A program made the translations under genes and the position numbers. The notes beneath the pieces are model-generated. The model searched no databases. It was not told the DNA's origin and saw only the letters and a program-made list of their open reading frames with translations. A stretch of DNA of 64,000 nucleotides, taken from contig JAKOGI010000331.1 in the NCBI GenBank assembly GCA_029747015.1, positions 302,501 through 366,500 on the forward strand, in the 5' to 3' direction. Source of the DNA: Carnegiea gigantea. Its lineage: Eukaryota; Streptophyta; Magnoliopsida; Caryophyllales; Cactaceae. Of this stretch, positions 56,150-64,000 are shown piece by piece. Every line of letters starts with the position of its first letter. Position 1 is the first letter of the stretch.

Positions 56150-56433
56150 TCTTAATAGCTGTGGTTTTTGGAGTAAGATTATGGCAGAGACTATGGTTTT
56201 CGGGTTAAGGCTGGGCTCATCACTTCATCACCTTGGCTACTTTCGTCAGTGTGTTAGAATTGATTATTGCAGCAGACTTTGACTCTTGGTTTTGGGAAAA
56301 GAAAACGAGTAAATGCCACATCCCACCTCAAAACCACCTTAGACAAGTGAAGCTTTTACATGTACGACATTTATGCTGGGTAAGAGAGTATAATCACCTT
56401 TGGTTCAAATTTCAGTGAAAATGCAATATGCTA

Positions 56434-56498
<65 letters not shown>

Positions 56499-59470
56499 CT
56501 TACAGTGGGGGAATTTGGATCTAGGTCTCTGAGTATAGAACTTATTAAAACTTTACTAATTAAGATAATTGACATCTGTGCTAATATTATATATGTAAAT
56601 AAGCCTTGCTGCTCGGCCCCAAAAAAAAAAGAAAAGGAAAGAGAAGTTTGTATGTGAGCCTAACACTTTTGGAAGGGTGTCAGAACGGGATGCTCCAGCC
56701 CAACCCTATTGCTGGGTCTGGCATTAAATATAGGCTTTTGGTTATAGCTTATAAATTGAATTTAGTTGCCCAAACAGAAGGGGTACCTTTGCATGTGGTT
56801 TGACACGGAACAGGGCAGCGTTAAGTCCACTGCAAGACTTAGCTGCACTAATATGCCCGAGGGCTTTAGATGCCATTCCAGACTATCCTGAATATTTCAC
56901 TCAACAAATTTGCTATGTAGGAGTTTTCATCAAGGATGAAGCGTAATGAATTAGATGTAGGTAATTATATTCATACAATTCATTTATAAATAAGTATTGA
57001 CTGAGATTGTCTTGATATGAAACTTATTGTGAGATGCGTGAGAGAGAATTGAATTATATTTGACCAACCACATATATGAATGCAAACTATTTTTCGCTGT
57101 AAACTAAAATTGTAAGCTGTGACGTTTTTTTTAAAATCGGATGACTACCATCAGATATCGAAAACTCAAGGGGATTGGCGGTCGATAAGGGTAAATGTGT
57201 AATTTCATACTCTAATTTCCTTGATTTCCTCGACTGCCGGCCCATTTGCGCCCCTTGTTTTCAACAGTTGCACTTTCTATCTCCTCCCACAGTCCCATCT
57301 CTCTCCCTGTTTGTCTGTCTTTCTCACGCACATGGACTCAAGTCATCATTTTCGTTGCATTCCCATGAGAGATTGAGTGATCGCATTAATTGATTTAATG
57401 TGTCTGGATTTTTGGTTGTCTTTCGATTTCGTCACGGTTTTTTTTGGTAGTTGTGATAGGAAGTTTTGTATCAATTGTGTCTGATTTTTTTAAGAATTTC
57501 TTTCTTGTTTTTCTTTAAGTTCAGATCAGTTAAAATATGGTCAATTGTTGTCGTAATTGAGGCACATAGTGTGAATTTCATATCAAAGGGAAGGATTGCC
57601 GTTTTTGCTTTGATATTGAGATCCAAAGAATTTGTTGCGCTTATGAAGAAGGGGTCCTCCCTCCAATGCCCCTGTTGGTGACCATTGTGGTGGTTGGCGG
57701 AAGCGTAGAAGGTTGAGGGAGGATTAAAGTTGTCGAGAGCGAGGTGAGCTGGCTTGTGGTCGTGTTGACGGCATTGGAGGGCTCTCGTGGTCCAAAATGG
57801 TGGTGAGAGATTTGTTGGGCCGGGGTGTCGCGGGGTTAGTGGCCAGGTTTTGGTGTTACTTTCTATGTTTTTTTTTTTTCCCCTTAACAAATATTTAGTA
57901 GGAAAAAATAATTTAGCAAAAGAATATCATAGCAAGGAAGCTTGATTATTATGTTTAGTAATATGAAGATAAACTTGGGGCAAAAGAACCCTATAAGAAA
58001 AAAATGATTCATATGATTATATGATTGAAAAAAATAAAAAATTGAGTTAACAACCTAACATTAATCATAGATAAATGAATATTAACTTAGAGAAAATAAA
58101 TATTATTTTAGGTGACAAATGATTTCAAAGTTGGCGCGAGAGTGGCTTTAGGGTTTTGTCACCGTCAACATTCATCATTCTATAAATGTAATAAAAATAT
58201 TCCCTGTAATAGTTTTTCAATAAAGAATGCAGTGTCACATAAAATTTCCACAACCAATCTAAGTCTACATCGGACAAATTTATAATTATGTTGGACTTAA
58301 TATTTTTGTAGGTGAAATTCATTTTCTCTGAAAGTGATATTTATTTTTTTTCCTGAAATAATATTCATTTTTTTATAAGCAAAATGTTCATTTTTTAAAA
58401 CAATCATTAAATAGAAAAATTTTAGATCCGTCAATGTGTTAGCCAGTCAAATCTAACAGTATTCACCACATAGGCAACAAATTGAACGATGAAAATCGTC
58501 TTCATAAAAATTAAATCTAACTGTACAAAAAATGAATTTTAAGCTTGGAAAATCAGAAAAAATGGCAAATTAAGGAATTTGCCAGAAAAAGAATATTGCA
58601 TACTATAAAAAAAATATGTTCTACATGGAGGATGAATATGGTCTAAAAGAAACAATTGAATGTATCTTTGAAAGTAAAAATGAATATAAATTTACAACAT
58701 ATGGTTACTGAATTAACCCATAGCAATTTTGAATTTGTTAAAAGGTTGCCACGTGAGAAATAGGCTCAAAATTTTGATTGAAAATTCAGTTATTGAGAAA
58801 TGAATTAATGTTCATACCAAAAAAGGCACTAGTCTCAATTTTATCAAAAATGAATCTACGTAGCTTATGAGAACAATGAGCATGAAATTAAATGAAAAGA
58901 ATCCAGCTTATGAGAGAAAATGAATATGAAACTAACAACAAATATGACTTGCTAAATATTCATGTGTCAAATATGATACTTCTTTTTTAAAAAAAGTTAT
59001 TTAGTTAAAAGTTGTATTCATTTTTAAATAAGAGATATTTATTTTCGAACAAATAAGTATTCATTTTTCACAATTATCACATTGACTATTAAATAATATG
59101 GTATTCATTTTTGAACAAATAAGTATTCATTTTTCAAAACCATATAATTCATTTTTAAATTGGGTTCATATTAATAGATAACTTGCACCCAGAAAGTGAT
59201 TTATGCCTGATTCTAAGTTTATAAAATGAACATCAGGTGCGAACTTAACCCTCGATCCTTTCGATTCCATGTTCATTTTTTTTAATTGTTGATATTGATG
59301 TTCATTTGTTCTCTAGTTTCATCTATGCTACGTTTTTCCTGCTACGAGTCATGTTACATGAATTTCTTTATAATCCAACATCTTTCCTCCCTCTTTCTCT
59401 GTCCTTCCAACGATCTAGCATGTGTCACAAGATTTTTCTTACACAACTTGAACTCCTATGCGACACTAGC
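56150..59470. other. VIP3 downstream region and AT-rich spacer
   Basis: It includes the VIP3 3' UTR (end not determined) and a (TA)n tract. A GC-richer stretch at 57170-57850 has open frames but no recognised motif. From about 58320 to 59300 the word TATTCATTTTT recurs at least ten times, including two near-identical 27-bp copies starting near 59043 and 59109. No gene is supported. Confidence 0.5.
56436..56496. repeat. (TA)n microsatellite downstream of VIP3
   Basis: About 30 uninterrupted AT dinucleotides, 290 bp after the VIP3 stop, probably at or near the end of its 3' UTR. Confidence 0.95.
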
Positions 59471-59499
59471 AAAGTTACACTACTGGTTTGGACGGGCTT

Positions 59500-59860
59500 T
59501 TGTGGCACTTTTTTTTGCAGATTTTAGACACCAAAAAGCGCCACAAATGTCTGTCTTGGAGCTTATGAAAAGTGCCACAAAATTGAGTGTTGAAAATTTA
59601 ATTTGTGACGCTTTTATGAAAAGTGCCATGAATTTATGGCGCTCAATATTGCCAATAAATTACAGATTTATGGCGCTTCACAATGTCACAGATTAAGGAG
59701 CGCGATTTGGCGGACCATTTTACCGGCAATTTTGTGACACTTTTTTGTGTCAGCAATTTTCCCGGGAGATTTTGGCAGCAAACTTCCCTCCAATTTTATG
59801 GCACTTTTATCTACCAATATTTTTCCTAATTTTTTGTAGCCTAACTTCCCTCCATTTTAG
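59500..59860. repeat. CACTA subterminal repeats
   Basis: At least eight short copies of a GTGCCACAAA or TGGCGCTTT type motif in direct and inverted order. In En/Spm elements such motifs bind the TNPA-type protein. Confidence 0.75.
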
Positions 59861-59947
59861 TTGATTCACTGCTATCCATTTACCCTCCAATTCACTTGGA
59901 ACCATTCCAATACATTTTCCTCCAACTTTCGGCCAAATCTTAGACAC

Positions 59948-59951
<4 letters not shown>

Positions 59952-59983
<32 letters not shown>

Positions 59984-59985
59984 TA

Positions 59986-60024
<39 letters not shown>
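59952..60024. repeat. (TA)n microsatellite inside the CACTA element
   Basis: Two TA runs split by AGATATATATATTA, followed by AAGGC. Confidence 0.95.
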
Positions 60025-60027
<3 letters not shown>

Positions 60028-60979
60028 CTTTCTCGTAACTGTACCTATTAAAAGTTTACAACCAAAATAAATAATAAAAAGTATACAAGTCACTCAAATA
60101 TCCATACCATGTATCAAAGTCCAATTCAAACATATATAATTCACCAAACTTACGAATCCATGGAAATAGCGCTAAAAGAGGTTCACCAAAAGTACCCATG
60201 GTTCGTGAATACAGTAACAAAGTTGTCCTATTTAATAACTACAATAAGATGTAAATTTTCCTATTTGAAAGAATTAAAAATGAGATTGCAAAACTTCATC
60301 TCAAGTAGGATCTTCACACTTGTTCGCAATTTGAGTGCTATGAAAAATACTCTCAGAATATCAAACACTACGCCTTCCTGAATTACGGTTGCGAGGGTTA
60401 CATTCTCCGTGCCTGCTTGATGCATCTGTAGCTCGATTACCCTTAAAAAAGAAAAGAAAAGCGTTTATTAGATCAAATTATATAGTATTTAAATCAAACA
60501 CATCCAACTTATTTTTTTGGCATGAACTTTACAAAAGCAAGTGCAAGCAGCAAGACTACTTCAAAATATCAAACACATTCCAATATATAGTATTTAAATA
60601 TCCTTTTCTTTCACTGTATTTCTCTGACATTGACCATGAACTCCACATTACATATCTTATATATCAGCATACTACCTTTAAAGGACAAAGCCATCAGGTG
60701 CAAGCAGCAAGGCTAGACACGTGAGTGGACGAAGCTATCAGGCCAGACAAATCTCTTGCACTACTATAGAGGTGAGTGCACTAGCCTGACTGTCTAAGTC
60801 TCACTCGCAAGGGCATCTTATCAGCATATTACCTTTAAAGGACATCCAGAAACTAACCTCACGACAAAAACACAAGACACTTGCATAGGACAGCAGCCAG
60901 TAATAGCAGCAGTAAGACTGTGGGAGTTAAACACAATAGTATGCACATGAATCAAACACAATAATAGTTTAGACGGGCT

Positions 60980-62985
60980 TCAAACATAGCAATATGAAAG
61001 ACAATTTAAATGTATTACCTGGATGTTATTCCCAGTATCATTTTCCCTTTCTTCAGATCCGGAGGGTGTGGAAGTGATGCCTACATTGGAGCCTCCAAAC
61101 TTGTTTACTAATAAAGAAGTAAGACGAAGAAATTGATCATGCATTTCATTTTGCATCTGTTGGTGCATCCCTTTCATTTCTTTCATTTCCTCGGCTTGTG
61201 CAGTTAATTGAGATTTGAAGCCTGCAACCTCAGCTCTTAACATCACCACCTCCTCATTGGAATTGTCACATGATACACAACCTCTTTTTCTAATCTCTTC
61301 ATCAACCCCAAACACTTGATTATATGTCACTCCCATCCCATGACCAACAATTCGTTGGTATTTCTCGTCTTGCTCAGATTGAGATCCGTACATAAGTTCA
61401 TGAAAAACCTCATCTTCTACATCCTTAGCTGATGCACGATCAGTCATACGCTCTGCAATCAAAGCCTCTGTTGTATCTTATAATCAAATTAAAACATTTA
61501 GAATGTGTATGTTATAGTTCCGAAGTTGTTTGGCTGTATAAACTTCATTTTCAAAGTGCACAAAGGTAGAAGTTAAATATCTACCACAAAATCCTTTGAA
61601 GCAGAATCTTCCTTAAAGCTCCCATCTTTTCTCTTATGTGAAGCAATATAGAACTCCAACAGTCCAGGCTTTCTTCCTATTTCCTTTTCCTTCCCCAAAA
61701 AAGAAAAGGTATTCTCATAAGGTCATTAGTTGTTAAAAATGTAGAATGTAAAGCTAAAAGACTAACCAATTCATCTCTCTTCATTGCAAAACTCTTATTT
61801 CCAGTAGTATGATAGTGATCTTGACTGGCGCGTGCTTCTCTTCCTGGGTTAGAAAGTTGCTGCCCAACAATTGTATTAAGTACTTTTCACTAAGTATGAA
61901 AACTTGCCGAGAAGCAAAATGTTTATTGCATGATTATGGTAGTGACACCTGACACTCATCAGAAAACCCATAATTTACAAGATTTATCCATTAGTCTCTT
62001 ATCACATGATCTGGCACCTTATCTTTGACATCTTGCTTTGTTTTCCCAGGCACTTTGTACTGTTTCTTAAGTAGGTATCTATGATTCCTCCATGCTTTTC
62101 CAACACGTCGCAGCAACTTCTTATTAACAATTTCATTGGGAGGAAGCACAAATTTTTGCTACACAGTTTACAGTTCACATAGTATTTAGCACATATAATA
62201 GACACATTCGTTTAAGAATAGGACGTTGAGAAATGAAGAAAATATTAGAGCTCACCCGAACCAATGCTATAATATCAGCTTTGCACACTTTATCCACTTT
62301 GTGCCAATTTGTTTTCACCAATGGGACACAAGTCGCTATTTTTAGCTATATCTCCAATAAACCATGCTAAGACATGACCTCCTTTTCTTAGCGGTTGGCA
62401 AAAATCGTTAAGAGGCACAACAATTTGATCACCCAGAGGGAGAGACCAAACATGGCTTGGAAGTATAGTTCCCCTCCTCAATTTGCTACTCCCATCCTTG
62501 TCTGCTCAAATCAAGTGAACACGAAAGTATTTTTTTTAGTACAAATGCATATATCATATATGGTTAACTAATTATTTAGCTAAAGAACAAACTTTATTCA
62601 ACCGTTATCAATATAATATTGTGGTAGTGAAGTGCATATTACCTCTTATTTGCACCTTCTCTTGCTCATCAAATTCTACGGTGTCATTCCAATCTAGGAT
62701 TTGAGAATGTTGTGAGTGTGTTTCTCCATTACAAAGATCATCATCATCTTTTTTATCATCCTCTAAGCATCTTGATTGTCGTTAAGTTTCATTTGAACTA
62801 TTAGGAAGCCTTTGGTTTTGCGAAGACAATGGGATGTTTGAAGCAGCAGTAAATTGGGCTTGACTTCTGCCATGTACAGGATTAGTTTGAACATTCTCCT
62901 CTACAATAGTGTGTTCAGCATTAGTTCCCCAAGTAGTCTCATTTCTACGAGCCTCCGCTCTTGTTCGTTTGCTGCGAAAGCTCAT
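60980..62985 (-). pseudogene. CACTA TNPA-like gene (Transposase_24, Ptta/En/Spm), multi-exon, broken
   Basis: The first exon starts at 62985 (MSFRSKRTRAEARRNETTWG). The domain begins in 62481-62290 (VWSLPLGDQIVVPLNDFCQP), shifts by one base near 62330 and continues TNWHKVDKVCKADIIALV. The next exon reads KAWRNHRYLLKKQYKVPGKT near 62090. Further exons read SQDHYHTTGNKSFAMKRDEL (about 61830-61770) and KEKEIGRKPGLLEFYIASHK (about 61690-61580). The last is 61477-61019, with EALIAERMTDRASAKDVEDE and a coiled coil (EEVVMLRAEVAGFKSQLTAQ). Its donor is GTAATAC. The protein binds the element's ends. At least one frameshift and stops suggest it is inactive. Confidence 0.8.
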
Positions 62986-63495
62986 TATCCCTTAGTATGA
63001 TCACTGCGGCCATGTACAATTTGTAAGTATTACTGGCAGTATTAAAAAGCAGTAGAATTCCGACAACAAATATCGAGATACATTGAACAGGTACATGTTT
63101 CAATAAACCATTTCCAGTTTCTCAAATGCAGTGCAAATACAAGTTCAAACACCAACCATAAGAAATAGAAATCAATTTCAAATGTCGAAGTACAAAGCAT
63201 AGATACATTACTTTTGAATTAATTAACGAAGCCACAACCTCATAAATTATTTCCATGTGGATACATTGCTCATTCTGTTGTCACGACTGCCTCCATTCAA
63301 AATTAATATACCAAAGTAGATAACACTTTCTATAATAAGCCAATATCAACTAATGTAAAGTGAAGCAAAAAGTGAATTATATCAATAAACCATTGTAAAC
63401 CAAAAAAAGAACACACATTCACAAAATCGTAAATTGGAAACTTTCAATGGCAATCAATTATCCTAATTCAACGACGATATAAATAAATTATATAG

Positions 63496-64000
63496 CTAAG
63501 ATAAGCATTGAGTGTAAGTGTCTCCATCATTGTCATCATAAATCCTTTCCGATGTTGCATGTAACTCATACAAATCTCTAGGCATAGTCTTGACAACATG
63601 AAGCCATCCCTCATCTTTTGCATCTTCCACATAAAAAACTTGCTTCGCTTGAGAAGAGAAAATGAAAGGATCATCCTTTAAATATTGACCAGTGTGAATC
63701 AACTTTGAAAAATTAACACAAGTGCCCCTATATGCATCTCGCTTTATCCCTCGAGAAGAATTGATATTGACCCATTCGTATTGAAAAACCACCACCTTGT
63801 AGTCACCATAATAATCGAGTTCCAAAATATCTACTAATCTCCCATGTCAAATTTCACATTCAACCTCCACCATTACCCTAGAATTTTGAGTCTTTCTTTT
63901 CTTCTCAAGGTCCTTTGTATGAAACCTATAACCATTAATAATGAATCCTTTAAATCTTTTCGCAATAGGATTAAGCCCACGAGCTAAGGCTTTGAGGAGT
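63496..64000 (-). pseudogene. CACTA TNP2 transposase, C-terminal DUF4216 region (partial)
   Basis: Entering from the right edge, the frame reads ALARGLNPIAKRFKGFIING, YRFHTKDLEKKRKTQNSRVM, then a TGA at about 63847. It continues MELDYYGDYKVVVFQYEWVN, YRGTCVNFSKLIHTGQYLKD and DPFIFSSQAKQVFYVEDAKD to a stop at 63496. This is the DUF4216 domain at the end of plant TNP2-type transposases. The catalytic part would be right of the window. Confidence 0.85.

Larger units (their letters stand above)
59478..64000 (-). mobile_element. CACTA (En/Spm) transposon, left end and 3' half
   Basis: The left end is CACTACTGGTTTGGACGGGC, preceded by TTA (59475-59477), a candidate 3-bp duplication. The first 380 bp carry clustered subterminal words in both orientations (GTGGCACTTTTT, AAAGTGCCACAAA, GGCGCTCAAT), typical of CACTA ends. 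Inside are a TNPA-like gene and the end of a TNP2 transposase on the minus strand. The other end lies beyond the window. Confidence 0.85.

Noticed and set aside
57471..57890. 139-residue minus-strand frame in the VIP3 downstream region
   Set aside because: No recognised motif; overlapping frames on the other strand are equally open.

Overview
This window is nuclear DNA from a flowering plant with a large, transposon-rich genome. The evidence is one spliced WD-repeat gene of a plant-type family, plant-specific Athila, Tat, hAT, PIF/Harbinger, CACTA and LINE sequences, primer-binding sites of plant LTR retrotransposons, and long AT-rich introns and spacers. I cannot name the species. Only one gene looks intact: a VIP3/SKI8 (WDR61-like) gene on the + strand, with exons at 39328-39684 and 55526-56149 separated by a 15.8 kb intron. 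Everything else I recognise is mobile DNA or its remains.

Positions 1 to about 32.3 kb are one nested stack. The outermost and most decayed layer is a minus-strand Ty3/gypsy element of the Tat lineage (element C). Its 5' LTR, primer-binding site, gag, protease, RT, RNase H and integrase run leftwards from about 32.3 kb to 23.5 kb. Beyond its integrase, in the opposite (+) orientation, lies a plant mobile domain (PMD, aminotransferase-like) gene remnant. That remnant is preceded by four 86-bp tandem repeats at 368-697. The PMD gene was split by a minus-strand Athila-type retrotransposon (element A, 1488-20352; 5-bp target duplication CCTAC/CCTGC) and by a 626-bp hAT element (20865-21490). Element A was itself split by a plus-strand Athila-type element (B, 3901-12519; duplication TAAGC). 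B keeps gag and protease but has lost nearly all of pol. A second hAT element (26815-27387, 8-bp duplication ACCATGGC) sits in the pol region of C.

From 34038 to 38440 there is a PIF/Harbinger transposon with terminal inverted repeats, a three-exon transposase pseudogene and a Myb/SANT-like companion gene, both on the minus strand. A short flank carrying a CT-rich 5' leader then leads into VIP3.

The VIP3 intron (39685-55525) is a second accumulation zone. It holds a cluster of GC-rich AGGCG/CGCCT patches bounded by AAAAAAGCGC-type ends, several tandem duplications, an L1-type LINE remnant, a 1.3 kb Tourist-like MITE with a huge T-rich/A-rich fold-back, a hAT element with a perfect 8-bp duplication, a fold-back MITE, and recurring C-run/A-run tracts. 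Downstream of VIP3 is AT-rich spacer. From 59478 to the window end is the 3' part of a minus-strand CACTA (En/Spm) transposon, with a TNPA-like (Transposase_24) gene and the DUF4216 end of a TNP2 transposase.

The decay order fits the nesting: C is most degraded, A keeps recognisable but broken gag-pol, and B is youngest by position. No tRNA, rRNA, organellar DNA, CRISPR array or bacterial operon was seen.
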